Positions 35,094 to 47,314 of a stretch of DNA of 64,000 nucleotides are shown in pieces. The notes below the pieces were generated by a model. It saw only the letters and a program-made list of their open reading frames with translations, searched no databases and was not told where the DNA came from. Position numbers and translations under genes: made by a program. Within the stretch, counting starts at the first letter, position 1, and every line of letters begins with the position of its first letter. This stretch comes from Papaver somniferum (lineage: Eukaryota; Streptophyta; Magnoliopsida; Ranunculales; Papaveraceae), in assembly GCF_003573695.1 (NCBI RefSeq), contig NC_039362.1, positions 15,086,063-15,150,062 on the forward strand, read 5' to 3'.

Positions 35094-35448
35094 TGAAAAA
35101 GTGGGGGTCTAACAACCTCACCCAAAATTTCACTTAGCAATCTGTACAGACTAACTCCAATATACTTTCAAGAGAATCAACTAGACAGTCGGACTCAATC
35201 TTAAGAAAAAGTATATCAAAGAGTTATATCTCAATTTCTCAATTCAATCCGCAATCAAACAAATAGTAATTTGTGAGCCTGATTGAATATAAGAGAAATA
35301 ACTTAAACGGTACCAAAGACTAATGTTCAAGGATCAATCAATTTCAATCAACAACCAAAGGTTGGATTTTCCAATTGATCGATTCAACGCACAACCTGTG
35401 ATATTTCAATTATATAATAAAATATAATGCGGAAAAGAAATAACACAG
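35094..35448 (-). repeat. C3: copia-like LTR, left segment
   Basis: On the plus strand it starts TGAAAAAGTGGGGGTC as in C2. It ends AATAACACAG, where T1 inserted. C2 shows the uninterrupted sequence near 16527-16545. Confidence 0.85.
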
Positions 35449-37955
35449 TGTTGATGGCGGATTTTTGTTAAAGGCTAAAATTGTAAAATCCAAAATTTAA
35501 CACGCTGACATCCCGTAGAGGATAAAGCCATTTGAGTGATGAATACTTCTTCACTTTACTAATTCACCTATAATGGAGCATGTGGAAACAATCCCAGTAT
35601 TCTGTGAATTAAATACACCCAGAACGAAGCATGTAGCAACAATCCCGATAATCTGTGGATTTATAGCATTATTAATTAATGCTTGATTAGCCTTGTATTT
35701 CCTGTGTTGTTCTCGCATAATCCTCATTATTGGTGCGGCATGACGACTGAATGTTGCTCTCAGCATAGTGACACGAATCTCCAAGTATCGATGATGAGGC
35801 ATACACGAAATACTCGTACATGCTACATCTCTCGGTGTGTTATACTAGCCCGATTGAGCATCTGGGATGTCCATGTCAGTGTCAAAAACAATCACGACCA
35901 CGCAAGTTGGACGCATGATTTAACCAGCCTAGACGATCCTCAGCAGAAGCAGGCTACCACCTTGATGACCACCAGCGGGCCAGTTTTTGCCCTGGTCGGT
36001 CTAATACATACCACGCCTCCCAAACAACCACGTAACGCCAACCTAAAGTAGGATGGTTCGGCTGCTGTCCACAATACTGCCAATTCGGTCTCAATATAGA
36101 TCGCGGCCGTCCAACTTCACCCGCATGGTTGGACGGCATAGATCGCCCCATGACCGGTTGGACAAGCGTTGTCCTGCACACCGGCGATCCCCCTTTCTAC
36201 TTACTTGACCGACCTTCTCACGACCTAGCCAGGGAGAAGCAAACGCTTGCTCGAAGTTCGGCCGACGTGATGCTTTAAGGGTCACAGGAAAGTCCACTAG
36301 TGTCTTAAATTGATCACAACCATCCAACTTCACCGACATGTTTGGATGGCTTAGATCAAGCCTATGACCGTGGGACAAGTACACACATGCTCACCACCGG
36401 CTCAATGTGGGTCCCACATGGTCGGCCTCCCCAAAGGAGGAACATATCTTGCCAAACCGTTAGGTTGAAGTCGTGTACACACGACCGATCCAAAACCTTA
36501 ATTAGGGTTTGCGGCATGTTACATGTGTCACTAATTGATCACGAGCGTCCATCTTCGCAAGCATGGATGGAGGGTGTAGATGTAGACTTAAAAGGTCCCG
36601 AGCATGTCAACATGATCACCGTGGGCCCATATACACGCATGACCGATCGACCAAGGCCAACCATGGCCGGACGTATCGAAACGCGCGCCCGAAGTAGACA
36701 TGTCGCGCGGTTTTCAACTCCTTTGCGGCATGGGATTTCTGTTGCAAATCAATCTCAGCCGCTCCTCTTTGCCTGTCAAATTGAGTGCCTTGGATCACAC
36801 TTTCATGGGACAGTGAGGTACAAACGCGTACACTGGAAAGCCGTCTACACACATGCCCGGTCGGTTCTGCCTAAAAAACCTCCCATGCTTGGTTTCGACC
36901 AAGCTGAAGAGTGATGCTTGCGCACCTCTTTAAAACCCTAAAATTCCACCAACGTTCGCAGATGAGCGTCATAAGATCATCTCGTCCGTCCAACTCTACC
37001 AGCTTGGTTGGACAACCCTGGATAGGAGTTAAACGTCCAAAGAAGCATCCCTATGATCACCGTCCGCCACTCTTCCACATAGAGTGATCGTCCAAAGCAA
37101 GGCTCGCCCATGCAGCCTCCAAACGATCAATTGAAGATGGTTGGATGTGATGCTATTTTAAGACACTTGATCGTGAGTTACTCCGTTAAGCCTTAAAATA
37201 ACGATGCTTCATACATGCTGAATATATTCGATGCATTACGTGCATAGAATACACATGATATTTCATAAATATCGATTTCCCAAATAGCTTAGTTATTTAA
37301 CATAGCACCGTATGCTACCTTCTGTGGGTCCCATGATCCACACAATCGAGACATCAATCATGTCACAAACTGGGGGATATTTACTAGGGTATCGGTCTGG
37401 AGGTTTACAACGTGCAACGCGCCATCACAAGAACGTGTCAAGAAGACATGGACGGTTAGTGATGATGGGAGAAGTGGGCTTAGACCTGATCGTGTGACAA
37501 TCACCAGCACGACCCCACTACTCCATCACTCCACTTCCTCCACTTCCTACGAGACGAGGGTTGTGCTTTATGACTTGTATAAATAGGTTCTCCTCCCTAT
37601 TTATACAACATACAAGACATAAACCAAGTGTTGATATAACGTATTCAAACACACAGAGCTTCGCTTACATTATTGCAAGCCAGTTCGGTATTCTGATACA
37701 AATCATAAACAGCCAACACCTTCACGATCTCAACACCTTCTTCGCTTCCCTCCCTAAGATCAACCCCATCTCCTTCACTTTGTGACCGAAGCAATTCTGG
37801 AACGGCCATTTCTTGGTTTAGGCTAGAATTGTACAGATTGATCTCTCGAATCAAAAGCACTCATGTGCAGTGCATTTGTTTAGGGTTTAGATTCATTTCT
37901 CATCCAGACACCCTAAATTACCAAAACCAGCAGAAATAATTTTCACCCATAAACA
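35449..37955 (+). repeat. T1 5' LTR (2507 bp)
   Basis: It begins TGTTGATGGCGG and ends CCCATAAACA. A 190-codon frame at 36342-36914 is also open in the 3' LTR (61122-61694), but about 20 of 190 residues differ, mostly through replacement changes, so I regard it as noncoding. Confidence 0.88.
37578..37585 (+). promoter_or_regulatory. T1 5' LTR TATA box
   Basis: TATAAATA lies within GACTTGTATAAATAGG. The same box is kept in the 3' LTR at 62358-62365. It is followed by a pyrimidine-rich stretch typical of an LTR transcription start. Confidence 0.6.
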
Positions 37956-38069
37956 ATTGGCGACCAGGCGTGCATCCAGCAGGAATTGAACCTACGAATA
38001 GTGGGAGATTAATCTCTCGGTTGTGAAGTCAATTTCTTCAATACCAATTCAATTTTACTGGTTTCGAAA
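37956..38069 (+). other. T1 leader and primer binding site
   Basis: Two bases after the LTR the sequence reads TGGCGACCAGGCGTGC, similar in its first bases to the TGGCGAC-type primer sites of Tat/Ogre elements. I cannot name the tRNA with confidence. The leader is short (about 110 bp). Confidence 0.5.
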
Positions 38070-38161
38070 ATGGCGGATCTTAGGTCTGGATCAGCAACCA
38101 TTCCTGACGGGACTAGCGCTGACAACACTCTCGGTGTTGATATCCCAAACAGTGGTGTCAC
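38070..38161 (+). pseudogene. gag: T1 gag, first 30 codons (interrupted by G3)
   Basis: The frame starts MADLRSGSATIPDG, and its last complete codons before the break encode NSGV. G3 is inserted in the codon after these. The reading frame on the far side (44490) is in register with this one. The interruption is therefore a clean target-site insertion. Confidence 0.7.
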
Positions 38162-39633
38162 TGTATGGGCTTTCGTAGGCACAACAAATTAATAAAGATA
38201 TTTCCCACTAATTAACTGGTAATATAGCGGTAGTAAGAGATCGTTCCCACAGAGAGCTGTGTAATTGATAGGTTATTTGGTCAGTAAGATAAAGTAAATA
38301 ACAAAGGGGGTTTTGGTTTTAATATAATAGAAAGACAATAAATAAGAAAGAGAAGATCAAGGAATCCTTCGTCGTTACTAAGTGATAACTGGATTAATAT
38401 ACTTATCTATTGTTCGTAAGAACCATTCATCACCAAATGTGGAATAACAACTAGCTCAGTGTTATCCCCAAAACTCCTTGTACCACGGATACAGAAGCTT
38501 TCCAATATCAGATTCTATTCAACTGAACCGCCAAGTAGTAGCTCACTCAAGGTGTAATCCAATGAATGCTTTAAGCTTTGTGAATTAGGTTAATCCCAGT
38601 AGTTAAACTCTTAACTCAAGGTTTACTTGCTGGTGTTGTATTCACACACGATTGCTCCACAGAATCCCTCTATAAGGTCTCGCGATTTCTACATGTGTAG
38701 AGAGTCAATCGACGATTACTTATCTCATAACCTCCACTATCAATAGAACAATCAATAGACTAATCTGGTTGCGCACCCAAACCAATATAATAATCACTCA
38801 TAAACCCTAGACATGGTAAATACAAACGATAATGATAAAAACTCTCAATAGGTTTGTAATATTAATAAAGCTTCACGCTTAGAACATTGAATTAATCCTT
38901 AATCAACAAAGGATTTAGCTACTCATATTACAAAGAAGAAGAATCATGGTGGGTTTTTATGTAGAACTTGTGATATGAGACGATATATAGATTACATAAC
39001 CTAATATCCTTTTTATAGGTTTACATTGCTTGGTCTCCAAGTATTTAGTTAGGTTTAAGAACCCGACCCGAAAACACGAACTAACGACTCCAAACGTGCC
39101 CTTAGGCCTTCCAAGGTGTAAATACACGTTTCCCATTTGCTAAGTGCGCGAACCGAGTCCTCAAACTTCAACTTCCAGCATATATTTTCGGAAATAAGTC
39201 TGCAAACCCCGTCTGCAAACCCAGTTCGCGGACTGCATTATCTTCGGTATTCAATCAAAATTGTTTTGGCCACAACTTCTTCATCCGAACTCGGAATGAC
39301 CTCATTCTTTTTGAATTATTTTTATCGTTAAATTATCTTTAAGATGGTGATGAGAAATTCTTAATTTGAATGATTTAATATCGGTCTTTGGCCCTTCTCT
39401 TGATTATGATCATTTTGCTCCTTTTCGTCGCTTTTCTTCTACTTGTCTTGGACTTGGGCACTTGAATACTTCTCTTCCTAACTCTTTTCAGAAATTTGTA
39501 TCTCCTTTGTGGATGATTCACCTATTAGAGGCAAATAAGAGAAAACAAGAATAATAATACGAATACATGCAAGAATAATAGCTTAAACAAGTATGGAATG
39601 GACACTAAAATCATATGAATTATGCACTTATGA
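38162..39633 (-). repeat. G3 3' LTR
   Basis: On the plus strand it starts TGTATGGGCTTTCGTAGG and carries AGAGATCGTTCCCACAGAG. Words such as CAGTTCGCGGACTGC lie at about 39220. It lacks a short CCCCTAAAGGGG-containing segment present in its partner. Confidence 0.8.
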
Positions 39634-41703
39634 AATTCCCCCACACTTAGCTTTTTCTAGTCCTCGAGCAAACTAAATAAAACTAATCCTAAATACAGCA
39701 ACTCCATCTCGTTGAGGATACGGTTACTCTTAGCATGAATAACAGGCCTTTAAACCCCTAGGTGTCCCTAGTGGACGAGTTATAGTCTCGTGAGGGCTTA
39801 CAAGAGGTATTCCCACAAAACCTACTCCAATTTCTCGCCTTGGAAGAACTTCTAAGGATGGACACAAATCAAAAATCCAAATAATTATCTTGCATAAGTT
39901 CTTTAGATCCGCACATTCCAATCATCACACATAGGCAATTACTTGCATGTGACATTCAACCTGATTGCAAAACTCCACTAAGATAGTCATTGTACTTGTT
40001 GCAACATTTGCTACAACACTCGCATACTGAAATCACATGGATAGATAAGAGAATGGAAATGGAAAAGTGAAGTGTGCAAGTGTTTATTTAAGTGAAAGAT
40101 GTTACCTTCAATACTTGTATGAATGTCGTCAAAGGATATGTATTTATAGCGCATTAGTTGAGACAAGCACCCATTTAACTCGACCATATGATTAGATACT
40201 CTAAGCGCATGTTCCTTTTCAGCAAGTACATGATAGTTGCCTTGGATCCTGCGTTCCACGCTTGTTTAGGCGACGGAGACAGGGACAACGTTTCGCACAT
40301 ACTGCTATCAAAGTGTCAAGAACCTCGTCAACAGTCTTTTTGACTTTCTATATAGTTATGGTATGGTTTTTATTTTCATCGACTATGATTAGTCCGAAAT
40401 TCCGGACCTATCATTTATCAATGTCGAGAAATGAAGAGGAGCCTTATTTATATATATATATTTCTTTTCTCTTTTTCTTTTTCTATATTTTTTTTCCGGA
40501 TCACTCTTTACTCTTTAAGAGTGTAAGACAATTGTCTTATGGGGCTTTCAAATATCTCAATCAATGACTACCTTGCTACAACATCCATGGAAGTATCAGG
40601 ATCCCACAAAATCACTTTAGAGAAACATAAAACTACAAAAATAAATAAAAAGAAAGTGATTCAGTAATGATTAATTGCGAGGATGACTCTTTCAAAAGAC
40701 TACCATAGCCTAGTTTTGCATTCAATTATGAACGTATATTAATTAAGGATTGTGGAATGATAAAGTGAAACTCAATCTATAGTCGTAAGAACTGTTTCAA
40801 CCTTAAAAGGTTTAGAGTGTCATCCTAAGTAGCTCATAATTAACTCCAAAAAATGAAGTCTCAAGCATGCATGAAATCAAAGAGTATGGTTTATTTATTT
40901 TTTTCAATTTTTTTCATATGCAATCCAAACATGCTTAACTATTCCCCCACACTTAAACTCAACATTGTCCTTAATGTTCAAAACCGAAAATTCTGATTTC
41001 TGACATAACAGCCCTAAAAACTCGAAAACTGTACCAATGGGTAGGGAACTAGGAAAAACATACTAAACGAAAGTTGTTCACCTACGTCTTTATATAAGGT
41101 GTCAAAAGGGCACAGTGTTTCGAAAACCGGTATGACTTTGATGGCCTCCGGACTGACTGACATGCAATCTGAAAAAGTTCTGGAAAAATACCAAAACTCA
41201 AATGTCCATGCCTATCGATCCAACTTAACAGACTCCAAATTCAAATTTTCTTTTTGTAAAAGAAAGGTATGTCTGTCCTCTTAAAAAGTTGGGGTCAACC
41301 ACTCAAATCGGACTCCGTATGAAGTCTTGAGAGATGTTTTCGTAACAAGTGCACAGTTAGAATTTTCTGACGAGAATTCGTCAAAACTTTCATTATAGAA
41401 ATAGGACTTGTAAAATCTAAGATGGGAATGCAAAATATGAAATGCAAAACTAAGAAAATTAAAAAAAAAAAAAGATATAGATACAAAACCGATGGGTTGC
41501 CTCCCACGCAGCGCTTGGTTTAACGTCGTCAAAGCCCGACGTTATTGTTATCGTCCATCCACCAGTAATCTGAAAATTTGGTAATCCTTCCAAGTAACAA
41601 TGTGCAATTAAAATAATAGCTTCACAAAAACATTATCACAAGATATAAATATTGAATCTATCACTTTATTGAAGTTTCCCCCACACTTAGTCCTTTCTAC
41701 ACT
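39634..41703 (-). other. G3 noncoding region with three polypurine-like boxes
   Basis: On the minus strand AAGTGTGGGGGAA occurs at about 39635-39649 (next to the LTR, the functional position), 40941-40955 and 41675-41690. Each is preceded within about 25 bp by a GGAC-containing word. ORFs here are short and without domains. Confidence 0.7.
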
Positions 41704-42870
41704 CTAAAGTGAATAGAGAACATAGAATTCGGGAACTTCAAAAGGTCCTTCAGCTTGGTGAACCAGCACAATACTCGAATCAAACACATCAAGTGGTGGA
41801 TACTTAGAAGAAAAATAATCCATTAAAACTTTAGAAGTACACAACTCAAATCCTAGGTGAGGTATTTTCTTAAAATTTGGGTTAACAACTATTTGAGAAG
41901 CTACTTCGATTAGAGGAAAAGGATCAATAGATATTGAATTATGCAAAGGATTAGACAAACCTTGTTTCGGATCCTCATTCGTAATTAACAGTGAATTATT
42001 TACCTCAAGTATATCGTGGTCCTCTATCGAACTATTATTATCTAGCTCAATTGGGTCTTCCACGACTTCAATCAAGTTTGTTTCAATCTCAATCTTAATT
42101 TCTTCGTCAACCTCTTTATCTGAATCGGAATCTTCCCCCAAAAATTCTAGTTCATTGGTGCAAATACTAGGGTCTTCCGTATGAGTCTCCGACAAAGAGA
42201 AAGTCGGGTTTACTTCTTGCAAATCAATCGTCCTAAAAACATTATAAAATGGATGTTCATTGTAACATTGATATGCATTTGAGTATGTCACACCGTTCAT
42301 AAGAATGGTTCGGTCATACCAAAGCTCCTCCTTTTGAATAGGCGAATGATCATTATAAAGATCCGGAGTTAGAATAACTTCATCACTGTTACAAAGGCTT
42401 TCAAAACGTTGCTCATCTTTCTCCATTTCCTCCTCAAGTTGATTCATGTCTATCCTTAAGTTTTTAATCCCCTCTTGAAGTTCCTGGAGTGATTGATCAA
42501 CACTTTGTTAATGTTGATCAATACTTTGTAGACGTTGCTCTTTAAGTGACTCCCATGTGGAAAAACTGTCCTTAAACTGAAGCATAAACTTGTCAAACTT
42601 CTGTTCAAGTTCGAGAGATAAACTATTAGAAGCATAACTATCCTCCCATCCTTTTGATTGTTCACTTACATGCCCGTGATATGGTTAATGACATGTATGA
42701 GAATATCCATAAGGTTCCGTGGGATGTCGATCATAGCCAAAAGGTTGATTTTGATTATACCCATAGGATGGTTGGTAGTTGTCATATGAATGAGATCTAA
42801 AACCATATTGATTACCACTATTATATGATTGATCTTGTGCTCCGTACATGTTATTTCCGCAAGGAAACAT
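41704..42870 (-). pseudogene. G3 acidic protein of unknown function, two in-frame stops
   Basis: One reading frame of 389 codons starts MFPCGNNMYGAQDQSYNSG just 80 bp after the primer site and runs to 41704. It is interrupted by only two TAA codons (42685-42687 and about 42509). The N-terminal 60 residues are rich in Tyr, Gly, Asn and Gln (YQPSYGYNQNQPFGYD), resembling the linker after the Athila zinc knuckle. The middle is a likely coiled coil (MNQLEEEMEKDEQRFESL). The C-terminal part is very acidic (EDSDSDKEVDEEIKIEIE). No zinc knuckle or enzyme motif is seen. It is probably a gag-derived or hitchhiker-specific protein. Confidence 0.6.
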
Positions 42871-42952
42871 GACGACTCACAAGAAAAAGAAAATCAAAAC
42901 AAAAACAAAAATAAGAACAAGCTAACAAAATAAAAAATCAATTAGCGACTGC

Positions 42953-42970
42953 TCCCCGGCAGCGGCGCCA
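42953..42970 (-). other. G3 primer binding site (tRNA-Asp type)
   Basis: The minus strand reads TGGCGCCGCTGCCGGGGA, the same 18 bases as in G1 and G2, five bases inside the LTR edge. Confidence 0.9.
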
Positions 42971-42975
42971 AAATT

Positions 42976-44484
42976 TGTATGGGCTGTCGTAGGTACAACA
43001 AATTAATAAAAATATTTCCCACTAATTAACTGGTAATATAGCGGTAGTAAGAGATCGTTCCCACGGAGAGTCTTGTAATTGATAGGTTATTTGATCAGTA
43101 AGATAAAGTAAATAACAAAGGGGGGTTTTGGTTTTAAGATAATAGAAAGACAATAAAGGTGAACGAGGAGATCAAGGAATCCTTCGCCGTTACCAAGCGA
43201 TAACTGGATTAATATACTTATCTATTGTTCGTAAGAACCATTCATCACCAACTGTGGAATAACAACTAGCTCAGTGTTATCCCAAAAACTCCTTGTACCA
43301 CGGATACGAAATCTCTCCAATATCAGATTTTATTCAACTGAACCACCAAGTAGTAGCTCATCCAAGGTGTAATCTAATGAATGCTTTAAGCTTTGTGAAT
43401 TAGGTTAATCCCAGTAGTTAAAATCTTAGCTCAAGGTTTACTTGCTGGTGTTGTCTTCACACATGATTGCTCCACAGAATCCCTCTGTAAGGTCTCGCGA
43501 TTTCTACTTGTGTAGAGAGTCAATCGACGATTACTTATCTCATAACCTCCACTAGCAATAGAACAATCAATAGACTAATCTGATTGCGCACCCAAACCAA
43601 TCTAATAATCACTCATAAACCCTAGATATGGTAACCACAAATGATAATGATAAAAACTCTCAATAGGTTTGTAATATTAATAAAGCTTCACGCTTAGAAC
43701 ATTGAATTCATCCTTAATCAAAAAAGGATTTAGCTACTCATATTACAAAGAAGAAGAATCATGGTGGTTTCCCCCTAAAGGGGTAAACCCTAGGTTTTTT
43801 ATGTAGAACTTGTGATATGAGACGATATATATATTACATAACCTAATACCCTTTTTATAGGTTTACATTGCTTGGTCTCCAAATATTTAGTTAGGTTTAA
43901 GAACCCGACCCGAAAACACAAACTAACGACTCCAAACGTGCCCTTAGTCCTTCCAAGGTGTAAATACACATTTCCCATTTTCTAAGTGCGCGAACCCAGT
44001 CCGCAAACTTCAAATTCCAGCAGATATTTTCGGAAATAAGTCTGCAAACCCCATCCGCAAACCCAGTTCGCGGACTGCATTATCTTCGGTATTCAATCAA
44101 AACTGTTTTGGCCACAACTTCTTCATCCGAACTCGGAGTGACCTCATTATTTTTGCATTCTTTTTATCTTTCAATTATATTCAAGATGGTGATGATAAAT
44201 CTTTAATTTGAATGAGTTAAGATCGGTCTTTGGCCCTTCTCTTGATTATGATCATTTTGCTCTTTTTCGTCGTTTTTCTTCTACTTGTCTTGGACTTGGG
44301 CACTTGAATACTTGGAATACTTCTCTTTCTAGATCTTTTCAGCACTTTGTAGCTCCTTTGTGGATGATTCACCTATTAGAGGCAAATAAGAGAAAACAAG
44401 AGTAATAATACGAATACATGCAAGAATAATAGCTTAAACAAGTATGAAATGAACACTAAAATCATATGAATTATGCCTTTATAA
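42976..44484 (-). repeat. G3 5' LTR
   Basis: This 1509-bp partner of 38162-39633 contains an additional CCCCTAAAGGGG-type segment near 43775. It is followed directly by GTCAC and the resumed T1 gag. Confidence 0.8.
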
Positions 44485-44489
44485 GTCAC

Positions 44490-45228
44490 CGTGCAGCCAG
44501 TCAATACCATCAATGTATCTAGTGGAATTACTCCCTCTACTACCAGCACCAGCGGAGCAGGAGGAGATATTCCATTGGGCGTGACACCTCCTATCACCAG
44601 AGCCAGAGCAGCCGCAAACCCTGGCATCTCTTCAAGTGTAACACCTCCAGCCGTCACCAGAGCAACTGCCACTCCTCCATCGGTACGAGGATATGGAGGA
44701 GCCAGAGGAGGACAACCCCCTATTACCATGGTGGATTTGATGGAGAGACAATAAGTTCTCGCTAGGGCACAAACAGACATGGCTACAACTCAGAAAGAGG
44801 TACTCACTTTTCTTAAGACATTAACTGATCGATTGCCACAAGAGCCGCGACAGCCCCTGGAGCCAACAAGGAACGCAGTCAACGCACCCGGAGAAGGTAC
44901 TTCAGCGGCACGGGCCTACATGGACCTGATTAAAGAAGCGATAAACTGCATACTCGATCTCCTCATCAAAATGACATCAAATATGAGCGGTTCTGTCATG
45001 GAGACTCCTACACTGGGGACTGATCCTCACAACGATCCTCCTCAAGTCAATATTTTCACTATGAACCAGAGGCCGGTGGATCAGGAAGCGGCTTCAGTAG
45101 AAAGTTTATGCGAACTTTTACACCTCTCGAAGAATCAGCGGGAGGAGACGTTTGCTGCAATCAACCAGAAGAAGGTACAATCGTGCCCTACATGTTACCG
45201 CACACATCAAGGATTCAGAGTTCAATAG
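44490..45228 (+). pseudogene. gag: T1 gag, remainder
   Basis: It continues in register from 38161 with a Ser/Thr/Pro/Gly-rich stretch (VTPPITRARAAANPG, GYGGARGGQPP). An in-frame TAA (44752-44754) interrupts the frame, which then continues VLARAQTDMATTQKEVLTF to 45228. Compared with Tat-type gag it is very short: the central gag domain and zinc knuckle are missing, so a large internal deletion lies before the protease. It is inactive. Confidence 0.6.
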
Positions 45229-45820
45229 GGCCCTTATCGACACAGGAGCGTCTTCGAATGTGATTACTCTCAGGATATCCAAGGTTCGCCAGGGCAAGAT
45301 CGTACGGAAGCCTACTACAATGACAGACTTCGAGGGAAACCAAACCAACACGTACGGGTATGTCAACCTGAATTTATCTGTAGGGCCCGTCCAGTCAAAG
45401 GTGAAATTCTAATTCGTAGAAAGAGAGACAGACTACCACATGATATTGGGGAGACCGTGGCTTCATGACGGTAGGATTATCCCCTCTACATATCACCAGA
45501 GCCTGAAGACTATGTTGAATAAAGAAGTCGTTCGTATCCTTGCATCACTGTCTCCCTATGCACCGATATGTGGAGTGGAATTGTTTGAACCAAGAGAAGC
45601 TCCGCATGAAGGATCAGACAAAGTTCATTGCATCCCATTCACCACGTGGGCGTCAATTCAGAAGGAGGACCGACTCACATCATTGAGGGCTAATCCCCAC
45701 AATGCATCTTTGCTGACAATGCATTCTTCTTCATCCGGTGAAGCCGCAATCCACGCTCACGCTAAAAGGGAACGAAATTTTGTGGAAAGCCGTGACCAGA
45801 AAAGGAAAATCGTATATTGA
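45152..45820 (+). pseudogene. pol: T1 aspartic protease region
   Basis: The frame contains NRALIDTGASSNVI (catalytic DTGAS at about 45236-45250), then, after a stop near 45410 and restart at 45440, HMILGRPWLHDGRIIPSTYHQSLKT, the flap and tail motifs found in Tat-lineage proteases. Downstream text up to 45820 is the weakly conserved linker toward RT. At least one in-frame stop lies between the two halves. Confidence 0.75.
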
Positions 45821-45907
45821 CGCCGATGTTAGCAATGAGCAGGAGAGACTGTTACCAAGTCTCCCTGCCCAACAGAATGCTACAACAACGACGATCCACA
45901 GGAAGAG

Positions 45908-46592
45908 GTGCTGGATGCTCCACCACAGCTGCAAGACAACACCGACTCCACAACTGATGAGCTAGAAATCGTTAACATCGGGAATGAGGAGTCTCCTAGT
46001 CCTATCTCCACCATCTCAACCTTGTGTACGGATGAACACACGAAGCTTGGACAACTTCTCAAAGAATACCAGGACATATTCGCTTGGACGTATGAAGAAA
46101 TGCCCGGTCCAGATGAAAAATTGGTCACCCACCATCTACATGTCATACCTGGAGCCAAGATGATCAAGCAATCTCCAAGGCAATTCATGCACGAGTCAGA
46201 AGAGCAAATCAAGACTGAGATTCAGAAGTTTCTTGTTGATGGCTTCATTAAGCTCATCCATCATCCGACCTGGTTGGCTAATGTGGTCCCGGTGAAAAGA
46301 AAAACGGACAGATCAGGTGCTGCGTGGATTTCAGAGACTTGAACAAATGCTGCCCTAAAGACGATTTTCCTCTACCTAAAACTGCATGTTAGTAGACTCC
46401 ATCAGCGGACACGACATGTTCTTCTTCATGTATGGATATAGCGGGTACAATCAGATAAGGATGTACGAGCATGACGCAAGTAAGACAGCTTTTCGAAATC
46501 CTCTCGGAAATTTTTATTACACTGTAATGCCATTTGGTTTAAAGAATGCCGATGCAACGTATCAACGCTCTATGACGACAATATTCCACTAG
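45908..46592 (+). pseudogene. pol: T1 reverse transcriptase, N-terminal half, broken
   Basis: The sequence reads LLKEYQDIFAWTYEEMPG, then HHLHVIPGAKMIKQSPRQF, GFIKLIHHPTWLANVVPVK, and, after a frameshift near 46310-46390, GYSGYNQIRMYEHDASKTAF and MPFGLKNADATYQRSM. The expected Asp of the first catalytic block (MDGYSGYNQ) reads MYGYSGYNQ, so a catalytic residue is lost. The YVDD block is absent: the frame stops at 46592 and deletion follows. Confidence 0.82.
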
Positions 46593-47194
46593 AGTCGGTA
46601 CCTCAAGGATCAGCCTCAAGAAGATAATGATGTCCACGCGTCATGTCGAGAAAGATCCGGGCGAATCACTCTATCAGACGATGGTGCATGTCTATCGTGT
46701 TATGTTGGAAATATGCGCTTTTGGTCATCCTCTTGACTTAGTGAAGCTGTTGAATGCTCATCTACAACAAATCTGCCCTGCTAGAAAGAACCAGTTTCGC
46801 TGAAGCAGTAAGAGGAAAGCCACCGAGATACAACATCCTGGCGTCCAAAATTTCCAACTTCAACTCTAGTACCACATGTACGACTGCCACAATGATGAAA
46901 CAACGTCCAAGATATTTCATATCTGGATCGACGGTAACTACATCATTGAGAGACGCATTCAGAATTTGTCTCCCGTGGAAGAAGTAGTTGCGTTACCTAA
47001 GGAGATTGCACCTGGGACTTAAGAGGGTTCCAAGTTCGTGCAAGTTTCCACCACGCCTCTCCCTGGCAGTCTCTTCTGATCACAACTGCTTCCCAGAACC
47101 CTCGTCGATTGATACCATCTAGAGCTTCACCATATTAACAACCACTACGTAAAAAAGACCCATCGGGCATACAAGATGGGGACGTAGACCACGC
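46593..47194 (+). pseudogene. T1 degraded pol remainder
   Basis: A short block (about 46640-46720, STRHVEKDPGESL and ICAFG) is a remnant of the RT region after YVDD. Beyond it, short frames without recognisable RNase H or integrase motifs run to about 47190. Most of the 3' half of pol has been deleted. Confidence 0.5.
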
Positions 47195-47314
47195 TTGGGG
47201 AATGAGGCTCAGCATGAAATTCCTTCGCCGTCAGTCAAGAACTTCTTCAACACAAGAGAGATGGTCAATCAAGAAGCATGTAATTCGCAAGGGGAAACCA
47301 AACTGAAGAAGAGG

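Larger units (their letters stand above)
38162..44484 (-). mobile_element. G3: non-autonomous Gypsy derivative with acidic ORF
   Basis: The LTRs are 1472 bp (left) and 1509 bp (right), with the target duplication GTCAC at 38157-38161 and 44485-44489. On the minus strand: 5' LTR, the primer site TGGCGCCGCTGCCGGGGA (identical to G1 and G2), a broken 389-codon acidic frame, about 2 kb noncoding with three polypurine-like boxes, 3' LTR. There is no protease, RT, RNase H or integrase. It probably relies on Athila-type enzymes. The LTR start on the minus strand is TCATAAG or TTATAAA rather than TG, aligned with TGATGAG of G1 and G2. Confidence 0.82.

Noticed and set aside
35551..35802. 83-codon ORF shared with 48406-48657
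   Set aside because: These are copies in the two T1 LTRs, with replacement changes throughout and no domain.
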